Of a stretch of DNA of 62,254 bases, positions 37,243 to 47,480 are shown piece by piece. The position numbers and the translations under genes are program-made. A model generated the notes under the pieces. That model was not told the origin of the DNA and searched no databases. It saw only the letters and a list, made by a program, of their open reading frames with translations. Source of the DNA: Nemertoderma westbladi (Eukaryota > Xenacoelomorpha > Nemertodermatida > Nemertodermatidae); assembly GCA_032718475.1 (NCBI GenBank), contig JAUCBJ010004766.1, positions 1 through 62,254 on the forward strand. The letters run 5' to 3'. How positions within the stretch are numbered: position 1 is the first letter of the stretch; each line of letters starts with the position of its first letter.

Positions 37243-37494
37243 CCACGCCAGATTGACAAGATAAATGAATCCAATATTAGTTTCTAGTAGTCTTTGGTTT
37301 ACGGGGTCGAGTGAATCATCATTATTTTCATCTTCATCATCACTACCACCACGACCCTTCCTGTACACAACTGAACCGAAGAACTGTGTCTCTTTCTCGG
37401 GATCCCAAGTATTAAGTTTGGCTGTTCCAAGTGATTCCTTTCTCTTACTTGGAGATTCTTTGAAGGAATACGAACTACTTACTCCCAAACTCAT
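37243..37494 (-). CDS. Likely first coding exon of an unknown (membrane?) protein
   Basis: From ATG (37494-37492) 84 codons run to a strong donor, TGG|gtaagtta, at 37243/37242, phase 0. Upstream there is an in-frame stop and no acceptor near the ATG, so a first coding exon fits. The product is polar: a Ser/Lys-rich start, a FFGSVVYRKGRGG block, an acidic DDEDENNDD run, then a hydrophobic end IGFIYLVNLAW that could begin a membrane helix. That end is loosely like the exon ends at 1322 (VVYLVPLF) and 18081 (LVYMVPIF). No downstream exon was found at lower coordinates. Family unknown. Confidence 0.5.
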
Positions 37495-37659
37495 AATGTT
37501 GGTCGCATCAACATATTATTATTATATTAAAAGCTACATAGATCTATACCACAATGGCGACGGTGTGACGTAAAGTCGTTAGGCTACTAGGGCCTATAGG
37601 GTAGACAGACGATTTATGGATAAAGATCATCACGATAAATCTGAGGAGAGAACCATTTG

Positions 37660-37958
37660 TTCACTATAAATGTTACATTTTATGTAGAATCCATTTCGGG
37701 GGGAACGTGAGGATGACCTTAATGAAATCCATGGATTGAGAAACTTCGTGAAAATTTAATTATTCTTAAAGAAATCGATTTTTGGCAATAACGTATAGCA
37801 TAACGTACAGAAATGAAATGAATATAATTTCTACAATCGTTAATTTACATTTCAGATTCATCGATGAAACCATCGATTTCTAGGTCACCCACCAGTTGCC
37901 ACGTTTCAGGATAGGCACCTAGCTACTCTTCGAAATGGATTCTACATGAAATTTTACA
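37660..37958. repeat. Fold-back element, ~29-bp arms
   Basis: The left arm atgttacattttatgtagaa tccatttcg pairs with the right arm cgaaatggattctacatgaa attttacat with about three mismatches. A second, inner pair (gaaatcgat / atcgatttc) lies between. It resembles a MITE; no target duplication was resolved. Confidence 0.7.
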
Positions 37959-39540
37959 TATATTTAAAGTATTTACTGTTTATTTACCTATTTACTACTG
38001 TACAGTATTTACTATATTTACCGTTTCGGATTTAGTTTCATTTTCAGCGATTCGTGCATAGCTGTAAAGTCTAGATTAGGCCTACATTTATATTAATTTA
38101 TAGAAATGTAATATTATTATTATGATATGTTGTATTTAGAGTGATTTTGTTTTATATCGTCGTTATGTAATTTAAATACGTTAATTTAAAATTATAGTAA
38201 TTATTTATAAATCAATTAATTATAATATAAATTATTTTGCATAAATTTCATAGAGATACATTGATTATCACTCTAGATAAAACCTAAAATAAGGCCTCTA
38301 ACCCTCTACCCACAATTGCAGTATTATTGGCCACTAAAACGATTTATGTATTGGTGAGCCAACTAATTCACTCTCATACTGTACTTATACTGTAAAAGTA
38401 ATTATACAGCAGTCTCTTTATCAATTAATTTAAATTTAATTTATTAATGAGACTGAAGGGTCGAAATGCCAAGCATTTAATCACGCTGTTAGGTCTGCAC
38501 TCTGAAAACCATTATTAGTAGATTCTGCCAAAATTTAATTTCATTATAGGAAGTTGTTACGTAGATACTGTAATCGAAGGTTATTGATATTCCTACAGTA
38601 TGTACTGTATATACTGTACTCTTGGCCTAGGCCTACTGTACCCTTCAATTACGGTAACGTACGGTCCTAGGCTTACTGTATAATGTTATGGCCAACCACC
38701 ACGACCATTAGGCCTACTCTGGTACGGTCACCGGTACTTAATATGTCCCCCATCCCCCTCCCATCCGTGGATGAGTTGCAACCACCCGGACCGGGCCATC
38801 TTTGTTTCAACAATTTAGTACTGTAAGTCGGCTTTGACGTCAAGATGGGATTGAACTGGCGACGATGTCGTGATCACTAGGTATGTACTGTACAGGAATC
38901 GTACGCAAAAGCCCCTCAAACATGATTTTAGGTAGTCTCAGAGTGAAACTTGTTGCCAGTGCTGCAGTGGACAGTGGACTTGGGGCAAGTGGACGGTCCA
39001 CCTGTATGTACCCTTCCAACACGACTTAGAAAATAAATTATATATTGGACATTATAAAAGGTGCCTTTGTCCATGAAAAGTTAGTAACTAAGCGCCGAAT
39101 GTCAGAAGCCACGACCTAAATTAATTATAATTCGTTATGTACCTGTAATATTTTACACTGACATGTCTTGAAAGGAACTACAGTACACCAACAAAATTAA
39201 CGGAATAAACTATTAAAGGGGTCTAAGTAGCCGACGCCGACTGGGTGAAACTCCTTAGTCCATGCCCGGTCTTACACAACCAAAGTAATTACCCATCAGG
39301 TACAGGTATACTAAAGGTAAGTGCAGGCTCAAGTGTTGCACAGAAGGAGGTCAAACTCGAACAAACCATGGCGCCAGTATTTAGTTTGAGTAAGGTTGGC
39401 CTGGCTAGCTCGCTCTCATTTTTTAACACGTAGGCCTACCTCACTCTTACCTACCGAAATTCTCCGATGACTATCATTTGTAAATGGTTTGAGAAGTGAT
39501 GCCCAATATGAATGAGATAGGGACAGTATATATCATATTT
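37959..39540. other. AT-rich spacer, nothing recognised
   Basis: Dense TACTGTA and TAGGCCTA words occur near 38.6 kb. Short ORFs only. Confidence 0.4.
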
Positions 39541-39554
39541 ATTATTGTACTTAC

Positions 39555-39972
39555 ATCATCAACAGCGGAGTAGGCATGACTCTTCTTTTCTGATGGAATT
39601 CCGCTTGTATGCATCGCTTGTGTGTAATAATAATCCAGTTGGTTCCTCGTAGTAAAACCACTCGTATAAGAGTTTGAATTGACGAACGACTGATTTGATA
39701 TATACCCACTGCACTAGGTTAATTAACAGACCAATGAGTTGGCTAATACAGATTATAACAGTTTGTTCCAATGGAATCAGTAAAATAAATAGACTTACAG
39801 CAAGGATGAAAAGTGGAACGATGTGAAAAATGAAACAAAATAGTGAAAATAGTTTGTTTTCGTTACCAATAATGCCTCTGTAACCTGCTACTTTCCCTAA
39901 ATGGAAGTCGTGAAAACATCTACTGTTCAAATGTACAAAGAATCTTTTTGTGACTAATCCATCCCCATACAA
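39555..39972 (-). CDS. Ambiguous: membrane-like ORF or spliced exon in another frame
   Basis: Two readings compete. (1) A 137-codon ORF from ATG at 39972 to TGA at 39559 has two strongly hydrophobic stretches (about residues 40-70 and 70-92) and a charged tail; T-rich DNA can give this by chance. (2) In another frame, 39555-39708 is a 154-nt open segment between an acceptor (tagtgcag|T) and a strong donor (GATGAT|gtaagtac). It reads SGYISNQSFVNSNSYTSGFT and ends EKKSHAYSAVDD, like a low-complexity cytoplasmic tail. I slightly favour (2). Neither product is recognised. Confidence 0.3.
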
Positions 39973-41350
39973 ATATTATTAAAACATAATTATACAATAT
40001 TGTTACCTACTGTGATTCTGGTTGTATCAGTATATGATACAGTAGTACTAAAACTAAGTATCTTAGCATTATTAGTGTACTATAGCAAATCGTAATGTTA
40101 TAATATTATATTCGAAACTTGAAACATTTACTTGACGCGGGACTAGCTGCGAAATTAAAATCGTAGTCGACCTACCTGTTAGCAAGGCAGATCGTGAGGC
40201 AAAGTGAGTGATCACTCTATGAGGACAACCTACTCTAGCCAGAGAGACGATAGGAAAGCGATTGCGAATCGCGATTTAGTTTACTTTTCGAAAAATCGCT
40301 ATAGATAACCCCTACAGTACATTGCCAGGACTACGTTCTACGCTAAACTATAAGCTACAGTAGAGTGTTGGAGTAAAATAAATAATCATAATTGTAATAG
40401 AAGCAATAAATACATAGAAGCAATATAACATACAGTACATCATATTCAACAAGTCTGTCTGTAGGAATGAAAAGTAATGATTCAAGTTTCTAATACAAAA
40501 ATTCTGACTCCGATATGGGGAGACCAAAATTTTTTTACAATTACAGCACAAATGTCTAAAGAATTATGGGGGGGTGGGGGTGTTTGATATGAATTAAGAC
40601 ACTATATTCCAGAACATGGTGAATTTCAGAGAGAATAAAAACACAAATATAATATTGTTCGTTATCAACACAGACTTCAGAATTCCAAACACATGTCGTA
40701 AAAATATTTTTATTACATACATGTATTATATCTTCAATAGGAACTGCCACATTAAATAGTAAAGATATGGAATGGCCAGATGGCAAAGCGACTATCAATG
40801 ACAAATTATTCACACTATATAGGCAGACATACATACGCGTTCTTGTAGAGTAACAATAAATTGGCTTACTTATTCAATATAAATATAATTATGGTTCTGT
40901 TGAACCCACCAATCTTAAAAAAATAAGTTTTTTGATAATTTTACTTGTGGCTTTTGGTGGTTTTGGGTTTTTGGTGGTTGTTACTGTATATTATTCACAG
41001 AGATTCGCTACTACTGTATTACGATACTTATAGTTAGTCACTTGTAGCGTATAGTTGTGGTAATTAATTTCCGCTGTATGACTCCCCCCGCATGGCAGTA
41101 AATTGTGTATTACAGTATTTCATTATTATATCATTATTTTCTATTGTATATAAAATTAAATTAGCGAATGTGCTTATTGGCTACAATAATTGGGTAGGCC
41201 TACTTTAGGCCTACTAACAGTAGGCCTAGAATTGCTTTTGATCATAATAATGAAATATTGTTTAGTTAACCTTATTGCGCATGCGGTAATTGCGCATTGG
41301 TTCTTATTGGCGTATGTAAACTGATGCTAGGAATGTATTAAATGTTAATC
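39973..41350. other. AT-rich spacer, nothing recognised
   Basis: Short unsupported ORFs and simple-sequence stretches only. No splice-consistent coding exon was seen. Confidence 0.4.
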
Positions 41351-41354
41351 AAAT

Positions 41355-42210
41355 GAGGAAGTACGTCACCGGGGGTTGAACCCGCACTATATCAGTTTCG
41401 GCCCATCTCAAGTCGCATCATATTAGCGTTAACTGTTAGGTGACCCATCCCTTAGCGCACTTCGACCACCCAAAACCAATATCGCATATTAGCCGAAAGA
41501 TAGTAAAACGGCTAATCAATTATCACCCATGTTAGTCACCTGCTGTACAAAGGTCACGGTAACAAACATTGAGGCCCAATGGTCAAACATTGACATATCA
41601 CGTGGCTGCGAGAGCTACCTGACCATACAGTAAATCTATTGTGCTTATGGTGGATATTATTTGCTCAGTATACTCAGCTACTACAGGAACCCCGTAATGT
41701 CTCCATAATATTAAGACATTGAGCTCATAGTTATTACGGTGCAGGTTTAGGCCTTATGAAGTACCGATATCTGACTACGGTACAACGTGCATCACTTTGA
41801 GCATGGACTTGGGCTATTAACTGGTTCTGTCTGTTGCCTAATATAATTACAGAATTAATGTGTATCAATATATTTGGAAGTAAAGACAACACCGTTGTTG
41901 ATTTGGCCTGAAGATCCCAGTTGGAACTTCCACACCCCTGCAACAGTAATATCAGAAACCCGTGTCAGAAACTCTATTACAACCCCGCTCGGTATTCAGC
42001 TAGGGCAACACTCCATAGCGGCTGGATACAGTGACATTAACCAGACCCCTAGATCCCTTCCTATAATACTGTAAATGTAACCAGTTTTAGCCACTTTCCC
42101 CAGTAGAAGTGTACTAAATAAGCCAACAAGCGTCAGGAGAAACGGCCTGAACTGATGAGGCCTGATAGGCTCGTATAGCGCTGGTTCAACCCCCAATGAC
42201 GTGCTTCCTT
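41355..42210. mobile_element. Candidate element with ~41-bp inverted ends (or an inverted SINE pair)
   Basis: The left end gaggaagtacgtcaccgggg gttgaacccgcac (41355-41395) and the right end, which reads aaggaagcacgtcattgggg gttgaaccagc in reverse (42170-42210), are about 75% identical. Both contain a pol III B-box-like ggttcaacccc pointing outward. Either they are the inverted repeats of one 0.86-kb transposon, or two tRNA-derived SINE ends in opposite orientation. No ORF of note lies between and no target duplication was seen. Confidence 0.5.
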
Positions 42211-43152
42211 ATTTTTTCCATTTCGATAACAAAATCATAATATAATATCATAAAAATGTTAATAACGGAGTTACAGTTTGTTTGCAAAAAATATTAAATA
42301 AATGTACTAATAATGCTCAGATTAAAAAATGGTGTGGAAAAGCGGGTTAGAACCGTTACTGGTAATATATGAAACTGATACTTTTGGAAAAGTGTATCGG
42401 TTTATAAAGCCAATTATTACCCCATGCCGGGATATTTGCCTATGGCAACTACTGTACTAATGGAGAATGGACGCGCGTCATAATGTATTAAGCATCTATT
42501 CATTATTCATTGGTTACCTGTTGAAATCAATGAATACCTGTTGGATCTGCTGAGATGAAAATGAATCCCCGGGTTGGCATCACGTCAGCTTCGGTAAGTG
42601 TCTCCATTGGGGAGTTAAATTGGATTTTCATTAATCGGCTGCCCATGAATTCAGCCGATTGCTGAGGGAGGAAGAGAAGGTACAATGTTTGTTATTCTTA
42701 CCGAGGACAATGAGACAAAAGATAAGGTTAACGTGGTTTAATTTGTTTTATGAAATCAAAAGAAAGGGTACGTTTCTGATTGGTTTATCCTTGAATGTCG
42801 GATCAACAGGAGAGTTGTGATGGAGTAGCTGTTAGAAAATTCGGGCAACGGAAGCTAAAGGTTGTGTTATGTTTACCTCTAAGTACCAAATATATTACGC
42901 TATGGTGGGGTAAAATTTCCACTACTGTCCGGAAGAAGCCCTATACCAACAGGACACCACATGTGTGTAACCGCACTATAACACATATTACCCTTCTGCA
43001 CCAGCGTGGTGCTCTGGTGCACTGTACCGACCCGACTACGGACAACAAACAAGACGGTGCCGGATATGTTGCCAAAGAAAGGCAACTACTCTATTGATCT
43101 TTTCATGGAAACTCGTTGATCCCGATTGCCGCAAAGCTATACAATATATAGT
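42211..43152. other. Spacer, nothing firmly recognised
   Basis: A 100-codon plus-strand ORF (42795-43097) exists without motifs, splice signals or recognisable similarity, and I do not call it a gene. Confidence 0.4.
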
Positions 43153-43429
43153 ACAGTACCAATCCCAATAAGCATTAACTTGGTCGTTTTGGTGGCCAAA
43201 ATGTCAAAAATCGCCAAATAAATGCAATGTATTCCTATGGGCTCTTTGGTCGTTTTGGAGAAGCGATTTAACTCGACTCAGCTCAATCCAGACAGTCCGT
43301 CTCCTTGGCCATCCATTTGGTTGCTCTGACTAAATGTCGGCTCGCTTTCATTTTATTATTGACAGATTGCTAACTTACCTGGGGGCTTTGCAGTTGTAGT
43401 AGAGACCACCCACTGAGGCATTGGTACAG

Positions 43430-43457
43430 CACAAGCTAATATACGTATTAGCTTGTG
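43430..43457 (+). repeat. Perfect 12-bp stem-loop
   Basis: The arms cacaagctaata and tattagcttgtg flank the loop tacg. The function is unknown; it could be a structural element within the candidate TA-flanked transposon. Confidence 0.85.
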
Positions 43458-43887
43458 AGGGAGTTAGTTGGATGCGGCTTTGATAAAAAGTACTCCTTTT
43501 AATGTATATGTATATTTTAATGTATGTATAATAATCGGATTTTGTGTGTTATTATTAGATAATCACTTCTCACCTTTTCCTTTGTGTAGCTTCAGTTTAG
43601 AGTCATTATGAAATGGCAACATTCTGTCTGAAGGCGTCCTAATTATAGTTCTATAGTAGCTGGGTCTGTAGAGGTAGTTATTAAATAGCGACACTCTGTC
43701 TCGAACGAGTTCGGTATACTGATGAATTTCACATTAGGTGGCGCGGCCTATTTCTAGTAGCTGGGTCTGAATTGGAGAGCGATAGTAACTGAAAGAAAAC
43801 ATTACAATATTAGGCTCTGGCTCTGTGCTAACAGAGTCGGCATATTTGGGTGATATTATGATTATGTAATTATTACTTATCGAGACA

Positions 43888-44125
43888 GGGGGGGGGGGGG
43901 ATCTGGACGCAAAACTCGCCTTGGCGAATTAATATCCCGCCTCAATGTTAAATTCTCAATTTAGGGAAAGGAGCAGATTACAGTGGCACGTTATTTTAAC
44001 CAAAACAATAAATTAAACATAAATTAACAGGTTACAGTTTTAATTTTGAGAGTAATCATCTGTTATTTGCGTCAAATTTCCTTTGGAGAGGGATGAATTT
44101 TTATTGCGTCCAGTTTCCCCCCCCC
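43888..44125 (+). mobile_element. Poly-G/poly-C bordered element, uninterrupted copy
   Basis: Thirteen G (43888-43900) are followed by atctggacgcaaaactcgcc. The body contains ggcgaattaatatcccgcct, ggagcagattacag and ctgttatttgcgtc. The right end attgcgtccagttt is followed by nine C (44117-44125). This copy lacks the 227-bp insertion present in the copy at 45390 and so serves as its empty site. It is non-coding. Confidence 0.88.
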
Positions 44126-44130
44126 TAACT

Positions 44131-44375
44131 GTGGGGCGAGCCACGAAGTGAGTGAGCCTTAGCGTAGTGGTACCATTAATCAACCTGTCGTTCTGTCGTT
44201 CTGTCGCGTTTTTTTTCAGTATTTTATTTTAAACGTTAATAACTCGGCCAATCCTTGATGAAATCTATCCAAACTTGGTACACATGTTGTTTGGCAAAAG
44301 TTTGAAAATTTTCCAAGTAGAATTTGCGTGGGGCCTTCGTGCAGCATCAGTGTAACTGTTATTGCAGTTATAATA
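44131..44375 (+). mobile_element. GTGGGGC-family repeat
   Basis: The copy begins GTGGGGCGAGCCACGAAG six bases after the poly-C end of the preceding element. It continues with ttttaaacgttaataactcg, gccaa and ccaaacttggtacacatg, and includes an internal gcgtggggccttcgtgcagc. It is homologous to the reverse complement of the insertion inside the LINE (28214 leftward). Confidence 0.75.
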
Positions 44376-44907
44376 CATTTGTTTATCCAAATTTAAAATG
44401 CGTTAAATTATTATTACTGTAGGATAAATCAGCTGGGTTTTCTGACAAATTTTGCAATTCTGCATGTAGGCCTACCATGTGTACCGGTACTGTCAGGCTG
44501 TACTCAATCCCTGAATCGAGAATCCTGCAAAGCTATATACTGTTAGGTATATTGCTGTATTGGGGTGGGGTTAGGAATAATCCATTTGTTTTAGCATTGA
44601 ACTGTTGAATCCCCTTATTTATTATAAAACCATTGGAAATATTCGCAAATGCCGCTCCATTACTGTCTGAAACGCTCCCGACAGTCCGATGTATCTGGAC
44701 CCGAGCAGCTGAGTTGCTTCAAGAGGTGATTAACGGGGGAATACTACGGAATTGCTTGTTTGTCAGTACGATTCTATTTGGGTATTTACTACACTCAGAC
44801 ACTGGGAATACGGCGGTCAGTCAGATCGTAATGCGGGCCACTGCTAAGTTCCTCATGCCTCACTCCGGTCACCCACCTTGGAGTGCGGTGGGAAGAGTCC
44901 CACTTAC

Positions 44908-45242
44908 TGACATACGTCGACGACTGGACGAATCGACGAGGATTGCGATCTGGGTTTAGCGGCGGCCCGGATCCTGGGATCGCCTGGGGGAAATGGTTGA
45001 ACGTTGGGCAGACGTTCTCGCACTGGATTACGTTCTCTGTGACGCGAAAGTGTGAAGCGAATTCGTTGTCGAATTGGGTCGGAAGCTGCGGGAATTCTAC
45101 TGTTCTACGGGAGTAAACCGCAGCGGTCCGGTGACTACGGACGGATACTACTGGGATAAGCAGGTATTTCGATCGAGTTTCTCGTATTCTCGATGCTCGA
45201 GGCGGATAGAGAGTTGGTTGTGTTGGGCGGTGTTGTTCAATT
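44908..45242 (-). CDS. Candidate CpG-rich coding exon, unknown product
   Basis: A 335-nt segment on the minus strand is open in one frame between a plausible acceptor (tttgatag|A) and a strong donor (GTCA|gtaagtgg). About 111 codons encode an Arg/Pro/Ser-rich product (for example PPRASRIRETRSKYLLIPVV, then FPQAIPGSGPPLNPDRNPRR). GC and CpG are far above the surroundings, as for the exons at 1322 and 18081. The other minus frames contain stops. No domain is recognised. GC-rich DNA stays open by chance more often, so support is limited. Confidence 0.33.
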
Positions 45243-45389
45243 CTATCAAACATATTAAATAATTGGTAAAATAATAAAAACACACCAGATAAAGATACTG
45301 AGCTTATGGTAAAGAGATAGGCCGATCTTACAATTTCCAAATAGATTGTTCATATAATAAATATATTTTTGGTATTTGATTTCAAGATC

Positions 45390-45874
45390 GGGGGGGGGGG
45401 GGGGGGGGGACTGGACGCAATAAAAATTCATCCCTCTCCAGGGGAAATTAGACGCAAATAACAACAGCTGATTACTCTCAAAAATAAAACTGTAACCTGT
45501 TCTATTGTGTTTACTTTATTGTTTTGGTTAAAATAACGTGCCACTGTAACCTGCTCCTTTCCCAAAATTGAGAAATTAATATTGAGGCGAGTTATAGTTC
45601 ATATGCGTACCTCTGGTATTTTCGTATTGCAAAAATAAGACTATAAGTATGAAATACCCTATGTTATTGAGATATTGTTTTGGTTAGAAAAGCCCACCAC
45701 TGTAACCTGCTCCTTTCCGTTAATTAAGTAATGGAGATTAGTTTATTGTTTTGGTTAGAAAACACCACCACTGTAACCTGCTTCTTTTGCCAGAGGTACG
45801 CATATGAACGATAACCTTGAGGCGGGATATTAATTCGCCAAGATGGGATTTGCGTCCAGTCTCCCCCCCCCCCC
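45390..45874 (-). mobile_element. Poly-G/poly-C bordered element carrying a nested insertion
   Basis: Twenty G, then actggacgcaataaaaattc at the left and tttgcgtccagt followed by c-t and 12 C at the right. The body is inverted relative to the copies at 22.7 and 43.9 kb: it begins with the reverse complement of their right ends (tccaggggaaattagacgca). Family words ctgtaacctgctcctttccc and gttttggttaaaataacgtg are present. The copy is interrupted at 45590-45816. Confidence 0.88.
45590..45816. mobile_element. 227-bp nested MITE with 26-bp inverted ends and 8-bp target duplication
   Basis: The ends GTTATAGTTCATATGCGTAC-CTCTGG (45591-45616) and the matching inverse (45790-45815) differ at one position. 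TTGAGGCG occurs immediately outside both ends (45582-45589 and 45817-45824), while the related copy at 43888-44125 has the site only once (in reverse, near 43940). This is a clean insertion with a duplication of 8 bp (perhaps 9, with one mismatch). The interior contains gttttggttagaaaagccca and ctgtaacctgctcctttccg, words of the host family itself. Confidence 0.85.
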
Positions 45875-46039
45875 TCCTATCTCTTGATTTCACTAGAAAA
45901 TAGAATACATTGCATTTTACTGTTATAATTACTGTATTGAATAAAATAATTAATTGATTGTTTATTAAACCGTGCTAAGCACGTTGAACTGGAGCTCTAA
46001 CAATTCCCCACTAGCGGCAGACAGGAACTGTAAAAGTCT

Positions 46040-46290
46040 CTGTAGAATTTCTAATTAAGCAATGCTCTTAGATAACTACTACTAAATTTCAGATGAATCT
46101 GATCGTCGGTTCTATAATTACAGCTATTTTTACGTTTCTGCTAATTCGCCCCCTAGCGGCAGACCGGGGAACTGTAGAAGTCTGTCTGTGTGTAGAATTT
46201 CTAAATTTTTTATAGACTACATGAGTACCAAGTTTGGTTCCATTTCATCCATGATTGACCGACTTATTAGCGTTCAAACATTCCTGCCAC
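46040..46290 (+). repeat. Diverged repeat related to the GTGGGGC family interior
   Basis: The sequence gactacatgagtaccaagtt tgg, followed by atttcatc and ttattagcgttcaaa, parallels the interior of the LINE insertion (gactacatatgtaccaagtt tgg ... gttattaacgtttaaa). Two partly similar halves begin at about 46.0 and 46.14 kb (ctagcggcagac, gaactgta, gtagaatttcta). Confidence 0.55.
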
Positions 46291-46761
46291 AAACATAGCC
46301 AGAGGCAGCCACAAACGAATAAAAGCTGCAGGAACTCGAGCGATAATTAATTTATTAATTATTAAATACTGTTTCAATTAAATTCTTTACGAAAATCTAG
46401 TCATCTTCTTTTAAATATGGACCCTGCATTCGTGGAAAATATAATATTTGATAATTCATCAGTCAGCCTACGCTAATTTCACGGCAAGTCCTTGTCATGG
46501 CCTGTGTGTAGTAGGCCATGGTACCACCCTACTACCGGTACCGGCTGACCGCGTGACCGGTGGCAACCAGCACTTCAGCACTTGCACAGCAACAGCACTA
46601 CCGGCGATATACAGGTTGAAATTTATGGAGAGTTTGCTCAACAATACAGATATAAAATAGTTATCTAAATTATATATATTACTATTGACAAGTATTGAAA
46701 TATATACCGTTATTCGTGTTATCAGTATTTGCAACATCTGACATTGAAGAGGTGAAAGAAG

Positions 46762-47286
46762 ATGAATACCGGCACTCAACAAAACCAACGCTTATCACAG
46801 GTCGGTATGGTTACCTCGAAACCGGCGCGACTGTCCACTCGAATACAACTTCAAAACACACACGCCAACAATAAACTGAAAGCGAATCGAACGTCTTCAG
46901 AAGAATCTGTCATTGGGACGAAGAAAAGGAAGCCGAAACCACGGGAATGGACCACAGCTAAGATTGAATGCTCCCATTGTCAGAGTTCCTGGACCGAAAT
47001 TGAAACACCAATTGCCGATGGGCTTGATCTCTCAAACCAAAACTTCCTCTGCGGGGTTTGCGTGGCAGTAAAGATTGAACGTCTGGAAGCTGGCATCCCT
47101 AGGTATTATTATTATAAAGAGCGTCAGCCTGCGTTTAATAAATATATTTTAATAAAACAGGTCGAACGCAAAGAGGCTTATAATGAAGACGAGTACTGCA
47201 TTGATTATATTCCTATAAACCACCTGGCTTTGCATATTGAACGTGCGTTTGGAAATAAGTTCGTGCTACCCTTCCGTGGGTGGTAG
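46762..47286 (+). CDS. Unknown 174-aa protein with a CxxC...CxxC motif
   Basis: A single-frame ORF from ATG at 46762 to TAG ending at 47286. The N-terminal 60 residues are polar with a basic KKRKPKPR run (54-61) that could be a nuclear signal. A zinc-ribbon-like pair follows: Cys70-Ser-His-Cys73 and Cys97-Gly-Val-Cys100, 23 residues apart. Then comes a short helix-forming VAVKIERLEAG. A (tat)n microsatellite encodes YYYY at 115-118, possibly a replication-slippage scar. The C-terminus (IDYIPINHLALHIERAFGNK) is unlike anything I recognise. It lies inside the candidate TA-flanked transposon (43.15-48.03 kb) and could be cargo or a domesticated fragment. A host gene's last exon is also possible. 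Confidence 0.45.
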   Translation: MNTGTQQNQRLSQVGMVTSKPARLSTRIQLQNTHANNKLKANRTSSEESVIGTKKRKPKPREWTTAKIECSHCQSSWTEIETPIADGLDLSNQNFLCGVCVAVKIERLEAGIPRYYYYKERQPAFNKYILIKQVERKEAYNEDEYCIDYIPINHLALHIERAFGNKFVLPFRGW

Positions 47287-47356
47287 ATGTCGCGGTTATG
47301 TATTGGTGGGTGGGGGAGGGGGGGGGGGGGTGCAGATTAAAAGGGGTGAACACGTA

Positions 47357-47480
47357 CTGTCCCCCTTTCTTTGATTAATTGGTGGTGTGGGTTAATCTCT
47401 CATAACCTGATTTTGTGATACAGTCGCACAATTTTAATTTGTATCTCATAACTGGGCCTCGTGCTGCGCGAAGGCCCCAC
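47357..47480 (-). mobile_element. GTGGGGC-family repeat, inverted
   Basis: In reverse the segment reads GTGGGGCCTTCGCGCAGCAC, then gaggcccagttatgagatac, then tgtatcacaaaatcag and tcaaagaaagggggacagta. It matches the left third of the insertion in the LINE (27824-27950). A 13-nt poly-G tract (47318-47330) sits just left of it. Confidence 0.75.
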
